From Leuctra nigra (taxonomy: Eukaryota; Arthropoda; Insecta; Plecoptera; Leuctridae), in the NCBI GenBank assembly GCA_934045905.1, contig OW203762.1, positions 52,105,411 to 52,169,410 of the forward strand: a stretch of DNA of 64,000 bases, written 5' to 3'. A program made the translations under genes and the position numbers. This document shows, piece by piece, positions 1 to 13,200 of the stretch. Under the pieces are notes generated by a model, which had not been told where the DNA came from, made no database searches, and saw nothing but the letters and a program-made list of their open reading frames with translations. How positions within the stretch are numbered: position 1 is the stretch's first letter; each line of letters opens with the position of its first letter.

Positions 1-1205
1 GGGCATTCTCGAAGTTGATGGGCTTCGTAGCTCACTGGCAGATTCCAGACACACTTGTCCTTGTGCTCTCCCTACTTCACCTACTATTATTGCTCAATTC
101 TGTGTATCATCCCATGTCAAGGTAACTTTGGTATTTGATGATTTTTGTTTAAAAATGTACCAAAATATTTTTTAAGAAGAAGATGCCGGTTACTAATGAC
201 ATTTGTACACATGATTTGCACACACTGTCAACACACCTACAGGCTTGGAAGTATTGTTTACTAACACATACGCAACACATTGTGTACACACGCGCAGCAA
301 CGGGGTTGAGGAGTGTACCGGCATTCCTCCTTTGCCCATCATCAAGCGCAAGGGATATCGCATTCAAAATTGTATTGTCTTACTGCGTCTGCATCGAGGC
401 ACGTTGTCGTAACCCACTGCACCGGGGCGATCGCCCTAGTAATTCGAAAATCCAACAAATTTGATTTCCCAGCCCATATTAATAAAACACGTTAGAAGTA
501 TTTGAAACGAGTCGGAAATCGGGATGCTTTAAATTGATTCAAAAATTTTCGCTGGCCCCGAATGGCTCTCCTCCCCCCCTTGACGTATGGCCCCACTGCC
601 TACAGAGCTGATCTCAAGTGACTTAGATCGAATACATCAATTGTATACGGGCGATGTTGGTCGTCAACACCGTGGTCGTCAACGTGAGATCCGTCTTGTT
701 CGACGCGGTATTCAGCCCTGAACACGAAGGCGGAGTACAAGTAGGTACCTGATGACTCTCTTCGTGTCATTGTTGTGGTCTGTATTCGTATTGTTGATGT
801 GTATATTTGTGTTGATGTACGGACGACGTTCATTTTATAAGATACCTCTACCAATACATTTTGTCTGTAATGTAGTAACATTACAGCACAGTGAAATAAT
901 TAAATATGAGGATTACTTTGTACAGAGATTACATTATTACATATATTTTTTTGATCTCGTTTCGACCGAATTAATTTCCCGAAACGAGATACAAGAATAT
1001 ACTCAGAATAGGTACCCAGATATGGTATGATAGCTTTGTCTCTCTTTCTCTCTCTTCTCTCTCGCCCTACACATAGTTGAGGTTTGTGCTGCGTTTTCCT
1101 GGTCATCTCTTGGACTTCCCCAGCAGTCCAGGTCGCGAGGCTGTCAACCCCGTGTTCCCATCTCACTCGCTCCTCCGCTGTCGATGTCGTCACAGGTGGA
1201 GGCCT

Positions 1206-1504
1206 CACATGCCAGGTGGGCGTCGGGTTGATGGGCACCTGACAGGTGGGCGTCGGGTTGATGGGCACATGCCAGGTGGGCGTCGGGTTGATGGGCACAT
1301 GACAGGTGCAAGCGTCGGGTTGATGGGCACATTACAGGTGGGCGTCGGGTTGATGGGCACATGACAGGTGGGCGTCGGGTTGATGGGCACATGCCAGGTG
1401 GGCGTCGGGTTGATGGGCACATGCCAGGTGGGCGTCTGGTTGATGGGCACATGACAGGTGGGCGTCGGGTTGATGGGCACATGACAGGTGCAAGCGTCGG
1501 GTCT
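1206..1504. repeat. 30-bp minisatellite, about 10 units
   Basis: A GC-rich unit of about 30 bp, built around GGTGGGCGTCGGGTTGATGG, repeats about ten times. Two units carry a GTGCAAGCGTC variant that lengthens them to about 32 bp. Because the period is a multiple of three, several frames stay open and give repetitive open frames on both strands. I see no independent coding evidence. Confidence 0.93.
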
Positions 1505-1633
1505 CGCTGGGTATGAGAGGGTCATGAAGGTCGCGACGGTTGCGCACTGACCTGCCGCACATCACTCTCCCAATCACGCGGCCTTCAGATAAACAACATC
1601 ATCCATGGCATTGAGCGCCCAATCAAACTTCAA

Positions 1634-1946
1634 TATAGCTCTTGGGGTCATCATGCATCGGACCACGTCGCGCTGTGTGAACTGATGTGATGTCACACCT
1701 GCCCGTGGCATTGGGTCGGTGTTGTGTTCCTCGTCGACCTGTGACCTCCCTCACGGTGTCTGTGGGCCGCGTTCTGTTCTCGACCAGAATTTATAGCTCT
1801 TGGGTCATCATGCATCGGACCACGTCGCGCTGTGTGAACTGATATGATGTCACACCTGCCCGTGGCATTGGGTCGGTGTTGTTTTCCTCGTCGACCTGTG
1901 ACCTCCCCTCGCGTTGTCCGTGGGCCGCGTTCTGTTCTCGACCAGT
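1634..1946. repeat. Tandem duplication, period about 158 bp
   Basis: Two adjacent copies (about 1634-1787 and 1792-1946) begin TATAGCTCTTGGG and end CTCGACCAG. They differ by a few substitutions and short indels. No gene is evident inside. It may be a decayed two-copy satellite. Confidence 0.85.
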
Positions 1947-2000
1947 GTTGGGCAAGCGACAACAGCCTCACCTCACCTGGTTGCCGCAAATATTGACCGA

Positions 2001-2085
2001 GTACACCCACCTCCAAGTGTTCGTATTGTGTTTCTCATAAGAGCACAATGTATAAAACGGTAGAAACACTTGGAGGCGGGTGTAC
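2001..2085. repeat. Short inverted repeat (21-bp arms)
   Basis: The arms at 2001-2021 and 2065-2085 are reverse complements with one mismatch. Each contains CACTTGGAGG or its complement. The 43-bp spacer contains TATAAAA at 2051. It could be a small foldback element, or a hairpin if transcribed. Confidence 0.7.
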
Positions 2086-2103
2086 AATGTCGTCGTCGTC
2101 GTT

Positions 2104-4237
2104 GTCGTCGGTCCTCCCAACTTGGCGTTACCTTCAGACGCCTTGACCTCTGATTAGACTGCCGAGTCTTATCTCGACTGACGGCGACATGAGCGCGATT
2201 AAGTCACAATTTGGGCCATGGTTCAATCAGAGATTGTCCCGTCCAACAATAGCAACATTCCCCTCGCGCATTCGGACAGATTAGAAGGTCGAGAACGTTT
2301 CAATTTGTAATTACAATGCTTTGCAAAAATCCGACTCATTATCGGATGACGCAACCGAGCTGGGTTTCAAACCCCTCATTGTGTTCAAAGGATATTGAGG
2401 TCGGTTGTGAGAGGAGATTTGTTGGATTTTCTTCATAATGTAGGGGGCTATTCCATCTGTTGTACATTGTCCTTGGGCAAATATGTTTTATTTTGCACAT
2501 CTGTATATAGAAGACAATCAGGACCACCAGACTCTTCTGTTATGTTTTCAATATATCTTGCATCTGTGAACACGGTGATCTACGACATAAAACTACATCG
2601 AGACATCAGATCGGATACGATTATTCTTTACCATTTAATCTATTTCCTCATTCCTTATTGATAATTGAGATCGGGGCTTACCCACACCACCGAAGAGGTC
2701 GTTATATTGTCTGGTGGCCAACACGTTACCAATAATTTTATGTATACCAATAAACCGTTTACCCACAATAATAACATAATAAATATCCGAGCTGATTGCT
2801 CGTGAAGACTGCGAGTACAACAGTGTTGCTAAGCAACGCGAGACTGCAGTGTTACGTGTCTGCGTTGTCGAACTCGAAACGAGCTGATCTGGGCCAGCGG
2901 GGAGTCGAAGCCGTGTTTCTGACGTCTCTTCACGCAGCCTGCAGTCCGATGACGCAGTCATTAGGACTGATGACTGCAGGTTGTCCTTCCGTCGGAACAA
3001 TTAATGTAATACCAAACATCAGTACAAAAGATTAAATACATATTCACGAATTTAAACTTAACCAAACCTTGACCTTGAAGCTGAATTCTTATTTTTCTTC
3101 CTTGAGTCGTAGCTCCTTGTCCGTGCTCATCGTCATAACGAAATAATTTGGCTTTGTTCTAGCGTGCAGTGCGGTAGTTACCTCGAGGTCTCACTCATAT
3201 TGCATGTGTTGTTCAGTCAGCAACTACCCCGTGTTACGACACGCGGCTGGGCAACGGCCGCGCTGCTCCTCCAGCAGATCTGTCAACACATCTCGAGAAT
3301 CTCAGTCAAGGTCTCCTGACCAACTTTCTCTTTCAACTGCGCCTAATTATCACGCTAACTCGTCTGGAGTCAATTTATTTTACAACTTATTTGTTGTCGC
3401 AACGCAGCACAAATACTTGTCATTTAGTGAGTTAGCGAGGATTCATTCAACAGCGGCACATTACATGCACTTTTCACCGCCAGTGTTTGTCTTGGGAATG
3501 AAAGCGTAAACGAACGGGTCCACGACGCGATACACGCTGCGTCTCGTCACGTGATCATGAGTCTGCTGTCGTAGACAATGTTTGGGTTGGTTTAGTGGTC
3601 TCACTCATTTGCTTACACCCAGGTTATTGAACTCAACACCTAGTTCTGCAAGATTACCAGGTTATGTGGCTCGACTACTTGTTGCACCCGACGGCCATGG
3701 GACTTTCATTTTTACAGCACTCGTATAGTTAGTTGGTTGCATCCGTTGGATTACAAGTTATGTCGTGGCTCAACTAGACGAAATCCTAACGAAATCATAA
3801 TCGATGATTGAGCGCCCATGATTCTCTGCATGGGAGTCGGTATGGTCTAGATGGTTATGTAAAAGCTCATGGATCACCTGATATGAACGATGGATACATA
3901 ATAAATCCGCGAATAAATCTTCTTACCGGTATGAGGAACTTTCCTTTTCACTTCGTGGAAATTTTATTTGGTGATAATTCAAGTAGAATAATAAGGAAAA
4001 TTTTTATTTGTTAAACTGAACCAATTGTTTGCGAAATAATCAAATAATTGCAAAAAATAAATTGCAGAAATGTTGATGCTCTCTTCACGACAAACAAGCA
4101 AACTTTTGGTACTACTTGTAGTTTGCGATGTCTTGAAGTAGGTTGTGGTATCTTGATTATTCATCACATGATCCATTATCGGATGTATTTGTTAGGTAAA
4201 TGGTTGAAGATAATGTTGCTTGCTTGTGTGTGTGCAG
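2104..4237. other. Intergenic region upstream of HMGCR; no gene seen
   Basis: No conserved reading frame was found. A CGT/TCG-rich stretch lies near 2090-2110. An arthropod-initiator-like TCAGTC at about 3210-3216 sits in a locally GC-rich area. A 5' untranslated exon or promoter of HMGCR could lie here, because the first coding exon begins with a splice acceptor at 4235-4237. The transcription start cannot be fixed from sequence alone. Confidence 0.4.
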
Positions 4238-4252
4238 TGAAGGGCGGACAGC

Positions 4253-7200
4253 ATGGTGATGCGTCTGTACCGCGCGCACGGGGAGTTCTGCGCCTCGCAC
4301 CCCTGGGAGGTGATCGTCGCGACGCTGACGCTGACGGCGTGCATGCTGACGGTGGAGCAGCCCACGACGCGGCTGCCCCCGCGCGGCTGGTCGCGCAACG
4401 CCCTGGGACTCGAACCCGAGTACAACGGCGAGGCGGTCGACATGATCGTCATGACCATCATCCGATGCGTCGCCGTCCTCTACAGCTACTATCAGTTCTG
4501 TCAGCTGCACAAGCTCGGCTCCAAGTACATCCTGGGTAAGCATTCATATCATATCACATCACACGTCCCAGTGACGGCGCCGGACAGGGGCAAGGGCAAT
4601 AATTATACATCGTGTGATATAGGTCGGTACATTTTGCCCCCCCCCCCCGCATCTATAGAGCCCCATGTTCGTTCTGGACGTTGTCCATGACTTGTACGCG
4701 TGATTTCAATGTCAAGGAAACTAAGTGTATTCACATGTAGCATGAGAATGTAGCACCTCGTCTTGAGCAGGGCCGGTTTTAGGCAGTTTGGTGCCCTGTG
4801 CCAAGGTAACAATTGGCGCCCCCCCCCCCCCCCCTCTCTCCAAAACAAACTTCAGAAACGAAATTCGTCGAATCGAGGTTGCCCACGATCACAATGGGGG
4901 GTCTGGGGGGAGGGCCCCCCAGCACAATGCGGGTCCGGGGCGCATAGCCCCGGAAAAATTTTGGGCTTCTAGTTCGCATTTGGCGCCTTTTTAGCATATA
5001 ATTATACTGATTGGATTACAATAGGCAATAATAAAATGTATGCATTTCAATGCAGGAGTATAAATCTTTTGATTACTATTTGACGAATTCAACATTGTAA
5101 GCTAAAATAGTTTGTATGTGCCCATATATTATATTCAAGTTTGAAATTACATTGGTTATTAAAACTAGGGCTTACAAGGAAGTGCTTTTCTAGTATTATA
5201 TTTACCAGTGCTTTTCAATCGCGTTAATATGTATACAACAATAATAGCAATACATATTTTATATTATGGCGCCCCCTCGGCGCCCTTCGGGCGCCCCCTC
5301 GAGCTTGGCGCCACAGGTCGCACACCCCTAAATCCGGCCCTGGTCTTGAGTGTTAGTGAAGGCCAATCCTATCGGTGCGTGTTTGCGAATATGTAGTCGA
5401 ATATGTGCTGAGATTTCCTGCTTTTTCTCAACTCCACTCGCGGCTGACATAATATTATGTTAGTACAGCAACATATCACACAGATGTTTGTTTATGCACA
5501 ATACAATAATATGCAGTGGCTAATTGAACCATCGTCGATTCAGATACGTGGGAAGATACGTGGGAGTCGGAGAACTATCCCCCCCCCCCCACGGTTGAAC
5601 CGATGTTCGATGACGTTGCTGTGCCATCTTCAGACGATTTCAAATATAAACCTCTTTGGGGTGAAGAGATGAAGATAGAATTTCCATATTTCCATTACGA
5701 GTCTTCAGTGTTCAGAGATAGGGTACAACACTCTTTCATAATAAATAATATTCACATTTTATTACGCACTAGACTCGACTGAACTGAGTGCCTCGCTGTG
5801 TGCATACAAATGTAAATGTGCAATGTGCAATGATTGTGAATTGCATGTTAGTTGGTAATGTAATGCCAATGCATAATGAAGTAATTAACACAGTCTGGCG
5901 ATTCGATGGTAAGAAATGATTCTCGTGGCTTCGGACTGTAAACCCTCATCATTCATCACAGTAATCATTCCGAGTTTCGAAAGTTACTGCTTCAAAAGTA
6001 ACAATACTAAATTTTATTTTTATTACCCATTATAATCTCGCGTTGGCCTTGGCGGAGACTCATCCCCGAGCATCGGGCGCAGGTTTCTGTTCCAAGTGGC
6101 CTTGGAGTTGAATCACCGCGGTTTTCACTTTCTCTCGGCGGCGTAGAGAGTGAATTCGCGCTGCCCCCAGTGCTTTCCCCCGGAGTGAAAGTAGCGCGAC
6201 CTTCAGTGCGGCTGACCCTGAACACTGTAGGTCCCCGCGAGTGGACGCCACCCTCCGCCGCCGCCCACGCGATCAGCAGTCACGGCCAGTGCAACTGCAT
6301 CGCGTCGCGTCGCACCCGCGAGGCGCATCCTAATCGCCACCCTCCGCCGCCGCCCACGCAGCAGTGGCACCTCGATCAGCAGTCACGGCCAGTGCAGCTG
6401 CATCGCATCCTAATCGCCACCCTCCGTCGCCGCCCACGCAGCAGTGGCACCGCGATCAGCAGTCACGGCCAGTGCAGCTGCATCGCATCCTAATCGCCAC
6501 CCTCCGTCGCCGTCCACGCGGCAGTGGCACCGCGATCAGCAGTCACGGCCAGTGCAGCTGCATCGCATCCTAATCGCCACCCTCCGTCGCCGTCCACGCG
6601 GCAGTGGCACCTCGATCAGCAGTCACGGCCAGTGCAGCTGCATCGCATCCTAATCGCCACCCTCCGCCGCCGCCCACGCAGCAGTGGCACCGCGATCAGC
6701 AGTCACGGCCAGTGCAGCTGCATCGCATCCTAATCGCCACCCTCCGCCGCCGTCCACGCGGCAGTGGCACCGCGATCAGCAGTCACGGCCAGTGCAGCTG
6801 CATCGCATCCTAATCGCCACCCTCCGTCGCCGTCCACGCAGCAGTGGCACCGCGATCAGCAGTCACGGCCAGGGCAGCTGCATCGCATCCTAATCGCCAC
6901 CCTCCGTCGCCGTCCACGCGGCAGTGGCACCGCGATCAGCAGTCACGGCCAGTGCAGCTGCATCGCATCCTAATCGCCACCCTCCGCCGCCGTCCACGCG
7001 GCAGTGGCACCGCGATCAGCAGTCATGGCCGCAGCTGCATCGCGTCGCGTCGCACCCGCGAGGCGCATCCTAATCGCACATTGCGAGAGAGTTTATTGTA
7101 ATGAGGCGGGCTTGGCAGGAAACCAACATGGCCCGCTCGGTTTCACAACTTAATAGACCAAAGATGAAAAGTGAAACTAATATTTGCCAACACGTTATTT

Positions 7201-10200
7201 CACACAACCAGTTTTAAGAGTCGATTAAGATCTCCGTGGGTTTAAGTTTCAAGTGTTGATAAACAAACTTTGATGGGCGCGTGTATTTCCTGGTTAACTA
7301 ACAGTAGGTATGCTAATTGCATAATAATCACACGCTACCATAATTTATGAACTGCCAAATGTTACTATTCGACCTCCATATATTATTATTTTAAGTACCA
7401 TCCCACCTTCACCAGGAAAATGTTTCATAAAACATGCTATAAATGTCTAATCTGTAGTCTGTTTCTTCTCTGATGACCTTTGTGTCCCGCGGTGTTCAGG
7501 GACTGAGGAAGTGTCATTGACGGTGTCTGTTGTTGTTCCAGGCATTGCTGGACTGTTCACGGTGTTCTCCAGCTTCGTGTTCAGCTCCAGTGTGATCAAC
7601 TTTCTTCGCAGTGACATCTCTGATCTCAAGTGAGTACTAACCTCGCCAGACGCTCGTCCTTGGGGAAGTATCTTCCTGGTGACACCCACACGCCCCCCCC
7701 CCCCCCCCCCCATCTGCCACCCAGCGTCAGCGCTCCATTAGCTGGGAGATTGTATGTTTTCAAAAGGCTCTTGGAGGAAGTGAGGATGGGTTCTCTGAAA
7801 TGAAATGAGTAAATGCTTCCTGTGTGCTGGGCTGTGCTTGATCATTTACTCATTTTATTTCAGAACAGGTACTACTATATTTTCTTCCTGGTAAAACAGA
7901 CCGAACTCTTGTTGGGATCACTTGGTTTGATATGGTTTGATACCCAACCCAACCATTTGCCCGATCAAGTTAAAATTTTGCAAGGCAGATAATCAAGCCA
8001 GCATTGTATCATATTTTATGAAATAAAATTATCAGCAAAACCTATTAAGAGATTACTAGGTTAACTTGATGAGTTATTGCTATTTCAAGTATATTTTATC
8101 ATTTGGAGATGTTGGATATGCAATATCAAAACGAGTTGGCTTGTAATTGCTGAATTCAGCAATGATTTCCAATGATTGAGCAATGATGGATTTTTTCCTA
8201 CTTTTCTCATTTTATAACAATTATGAATTTTTTAATGATTAAGATGTCGAGGGGTTTCTGTTCACATCATTTGCTTCCCTTATTTCCATCCTGACAAATT
8301 TAGAAGTTTTCCATAAAACCTAATATCTCATTATCAAAATCTTTCTTCTCATGTGTTTCAGAGATGCCCTGTTCTTCTTCCTGCTCCTGATTGACCTGTC
8401 CAAAGCCACGCAACTGGCGCAGTTTGCCCTGAGCTCGCGCAACCCCGACGAGGTGAAGCACAACATCGCGCGCGGGATGGCGGCTCTGGGTCCCACGCTC
8501 ACGCTGGACACAATCGTGGAGACGCTCGTGATCGGCGTGGGCACTTTGTCGGGCGTGCGGCGCCTCGAGCTGCTCTGCTACTTCGGCTGCATGTCCGTCG
8601 TCGTCAACTACGTGGTGTTCATGTCGTTCTATCCCGCCTGCCTCTCGCTCATCCTGGAGCTCTCACGCGCCACCGAGGGCGGACGTCCCGCCTGGCACTG
8701 CAAGGCCAATCTCATCTCCTCGCTCAACGAGCAGGACCAGAAGCCCAACCCCGTGGTGCAGCGGGTCAAGGTCATCATGTCGGCAGGACTCATGCTGGTC
8801 CATGCTCACAGGTGAGACTTATTTCCTCTAGCTTTGAATGTTGCATGTCGTCTGTAAATAGAAATGTAGACAAAGGCTTAGTGATTCAATCATTCTGGCA
8901 ACTATAAGGTGAGATAGCTGTACTATTTTTAGGTGTTGAGGTGAAGTTTGCTCTGTAAATAACTGATTCATATTATACTAACAAGGATAAAACAGTCGTC
9001 TCTTATCCAAGGTCATCAGAGTTCACTTTCTTCACTGTATGCTAAGTTTTCATTATTGTCCTACGGCAGTATTATAACCTGTGTTGAACAATGAGTGTCA
9101 TCCTTGGCCTTCTGGTTTGTTTCAATGACAAAGGTCACGAGATGGAATCTGTGCTTCCGTCACTTTGTGTCGGCTATCCGATCTCTGATCTTGTCGATGC
9201 GCCGAGGAAATGTATGTCAGTAGGTGTCCGATCTTTAAGGGAAGTTGACGTTTGAAGAAGAGGAGCAGCCATTCTCATTGTGTAGGGTCTAGTTGATTTA
9301 TTTTCAAATATTACAACGTATTGTGTGTGTGCATTGTAAGTGAATGGATCAGTAAAGAATGTTTTGTCGGTGTTGTAGTCGGTGGACGGTGACTGGAGCC
9401 GGCGACGATGGACTCACGTCTCCACTAGCTGTCGACCACGCGATGAACTCAAACAGCACCGATGACAAGCCCATACATGGATACATTATGAAGTGAGTAT
9501 ACACTTACACACTTGGTTACAGCCAGATCTCCGGTTAAGCCACATCGAGCGCGGCCAGCAGCTGGATGGGTGACCGCTAGGAAGCAACATCATTAGAATG
9601 ATGTTGTAATGACTTAAATCATTTAAGGCACTACAATTGTTATTTACTATTATTACAATTTAAGAATTCTTGTGATGTGATCAAGTTGGAAATTTTCCAC
9701 CTCAATAATTAATATCCCTGTTGCTTTTAGAAAATGCTAACTACTATCAGATTTGATTGTTTTTACAAGTCTAAGTTTTTACTTTTATTTCAAAATCTTT
9801 CTAGTTAGTAGTTTCATTCTGATATGATAATGTATGTTAATGTTACTTTAGTAGAGAGAGTTGTAAGTATGACAGGGGGAGAGTCTTTGAACCTCTTGCC
9901 AAAGTGTGTTAGCTGAATAGTGTAAGCAGGAGTCTTTCAACTTCTTGATAGCATTAGCTACAAGATGAAATCAAGAGAAATATGGAGCTTAGGTCCAATA
10001 TAGGTCCAATAGAACTATCAAGAAATTTGGCAAGAGGAGAGAAGGAAGTGGAGGAAATAAGGAATTTGCCAACATTGGTTGACGTTTGCCTGCAGATGGC
10101 TGACCGTGAGCGCGGACCAGATTGTGATCCTGATCCTGCTGCTTGCGCTGGCCGTCAAGTTCGTGTTCTTCGAGTCAAAGGAGGAGCCGTTGCGCATGGA

Positions 10201-13200
10201 GCAGCGCGCAGCAGACGACGCGCAGGAGGAGCTGCTGGACAAGCGCCTGCGTAACAAGTTCGCACCGCCGCCGATGGGTTACGCCGACAAGGGCTGCGAC
10301 GAGTGAGTACAAGTTTGGTGCTTTATCATCGTACCTTACGAAATAGGAGAGAAATATGCATGAATTATACAGATGACTGAAACTTGGTTTTCTCGAGGTT
10401 TTGTCACTTGGCAATTCTCATCTGCTAATGGGAAATCCATTTCTTGGAAGACAATTTAAAAAATGCTACTTAAATGCAATTAGTGTGTTGATATTTGTAG
10501 GCAATAATCAAAGTGGAACTCAACAAGTTGCAATTGAGTTGATTTTGCACTCATAACACATTGAAATATATAAAATACAGTGGAACCTCCTTAGTACCTT
10601 TTTCACCCTACTACGTTTTTTTCAAGAGGTACCGCCATTCCCCCATAGGAACACACGTTAAATTGTTTTTTTAGTTCGTTTCTCGCTAGTGTTTCACGTT
10701 AGTACGTTAAAAATTCTAGTCCCTTGAAGCATATTACTAAGAATAGTATGTTATTAATCCCGATTTCAACCATTTTTTGCACATAATTAACGTCAGAAAA
10801 CATATTGCAAATAAGTAAATAACACATTGGTTTTACTTTGTGTAAAAGTAACCAATCCATCACTTGCCACTTCTTGTCAAGGTCGACCGGTTTCCCCATC
10901 ACCATTCCACCCTTAACCAATCACAACCATTCATCACTTTACTAGTAATAGCTTAGGTAATAGCTAACCTACTTACACAAAATGATGTTTTGGAGCAATC
11001 ACTACACTGAAAATTGTTGGATAAGGAAAGAAAATATCTTGTCAAACTATACATATGCTTCATGAAATTTATAATATTATCTTCTTAAACAGAGAAAATG
11101 TGGTTTAACCATAAATCGGATAATATCCGGTAAAATGGCAGCCCTGCCTTGGACCCCTTTTTATGAAGTTTCTATAGTACGATAGTACGTTTTTCACTTT
11201 AGTACGTTTTTTAACCTGCAGGGCGATTGTATAACTTTCTAAGCCGAGATAATGGATCGTTATCTAGACCAATTGATGAAAGTAAACTATTAATATCATT
11301 GTTAACCATTTGAATTGTGCAAAAGCTACGAGAATATGAAATATAATCACATTATTTATCTCAGGAAGTCGACTTAAGGTGGCTCATCCAATCGGGCATG
11401 GTCTCAGATTTTCATAATTTTTTGTCTACTTATTGATAATCATGCCATACATAATCCTTGATAAAATTAAACTTTTCTCGTGTCTAGTTTCTGAGATAAA
11501 TTGAGTTTTCTTCCCCATGTTATCTTATGGCAGACAAGTAAAATCGTGTCACATTTAGGCTAATAATGAAGATCTAATTTTTATGTAGTCCCAACTTTGA
11601 TCAAAAAACTTTTTTTCTGATAGATATATGAATATCCTATTAGGGAAAAAATTTAAAACAATACCAACGTGTGCTATTTTAGAAGTTATAAACCAAAAAC
11701 GCAATGATTTTCCTATACCTCCTGTGTTAAAGTTTTGTTCATTCTCGGAAGGTAATTATTTGAAACCTCGTTGTAAGACAGGAGTTGCAAGTTAAATGAC
11801 ATTTTATGATTTGTTTATACTTAAATATAGTTGAAATGTTGGAAAAAGTAATTCATGATGGTAATTTCAAAAAAAAAATATTTTGGAATGTTCGATCGGT
11901 TGAGCCACGTTAAAGCACTTTGAATTGCTTTACCTTCTGATAGGCTAAATTACTTTCATCAATTGGTGTAGATAACAATCCATTATCTCGGCTAAGAAGT
12001 TATACAATCACACTGCTGGTCCCTTTAAAATGTACTAAAGAGGTTCAGAGGTTCACTGTAGATATATGAAATTTATTTTTCATAATAACTCTTGTGTATC
12101 ATTATGTTTATGCTAATAATCCATTGTGTTTTGTGTTTAGTTGGGTGGAGGTTGGTCCTCGCGAGGAGGCTGAGTGTATTGACCGCCAGCACAAGGAGGT
12201 GCAGACAGAGGAAGGCAGCACCCCTCGGCTCCCCACGCTGCCTGCCGAGGAGTCGGTGCCCCCCCGTGCCGCAAGCGAGTGCCTGAGCATCTACAAGTCC
12301 GAGGCCGGCGCTGCGGCGCTCACCGATGCCGAGGTCATGCTGCTGGTGGAGAACAAGCACATCGCCACATATCAGATCGAGAAGGCGGTGGGCGACCTGG
12401 AGCGTGGCGTGGGCATCCGGAGGCAGATCGTCGCGGCTCAAGGCCACTTCGAGCAGGCGCTCCCCGACCTTCCATATCAGCATTACGACTACACTAAGGT
12501 GAGTGGATCATGAATTGCCAGACTCTAGAGCTGCCTGGGCTCTCAAAATGCTCGTGGTTGTATAGACAACTTTTTCTGACTATGTTCTAGTTGTGATGTT
12601 CTTCGAATCAATTGTGGTTCTTTTCCCATAGATTTTAATCTGAAGATATGAATAGGGAAGTCTCGTGAAGATTAGAATTCAGAATAATATTTATTTTATG
12701 AAAGTTGAGATGTTGCTGAACACAGATGTGGTATTATTTTTGTTGTTGGACGAATAGTTCTCATGTAATTAATTTACTAAGTTTGATAGATCTCCTCTCA
12801 TTTAAAAACAGGAAAATTGGCAATGACATCACAGTTTGCTATATTGCCATGGCAACAAGGGAATTCCCATGTCAACACAATGTTCAAGACTTGGAAATGA
12901 CATCACAATTCTGATTCTTGTTAAAGGCCGTTTTTCCCGCCAAAAATCATATGATATTTGAACTCGATTTTTATGAATGAAAATTTAAGATTTCACAGGT
13001 AATAAGTGTATTTGTCATTATTATTTGTGTTTATTTATAGAAATTTACTAGAATAAAATTTCATGAGACTTCCCTATTGATTTGGCAGGTACTTGGAGCG
13101 TGCTGTGAGAATGTGATTGGCTACATGCCTGTGCCGGTGGGCGTGGCTGGACCGCTACAGCTGGACGGCCGACCAGTCTACATCCCCATGGCGACCACTG

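Noticed and set aside
900..1577. Long Pro/Thr- and Cys-rich frames on both strands
   Set aside because: They come from the 30-bp minisatellite, which keeps several frames open. There is no support outside the repeat.
6170..7101. Series of overlapping 69-codon frames on the + strand
   Set aside because: They are all readings of one 80-bp satellite. The offset of 80 bp between them and the identical stops show that they are not genes.
7081..9378. tRNA or other small RNA genes in the introns
   Set aside because: No A-box/B-box pair with a cloverleaf was seen. Only the 5S-like remnant at 9521 has a recognisable RNA origin.
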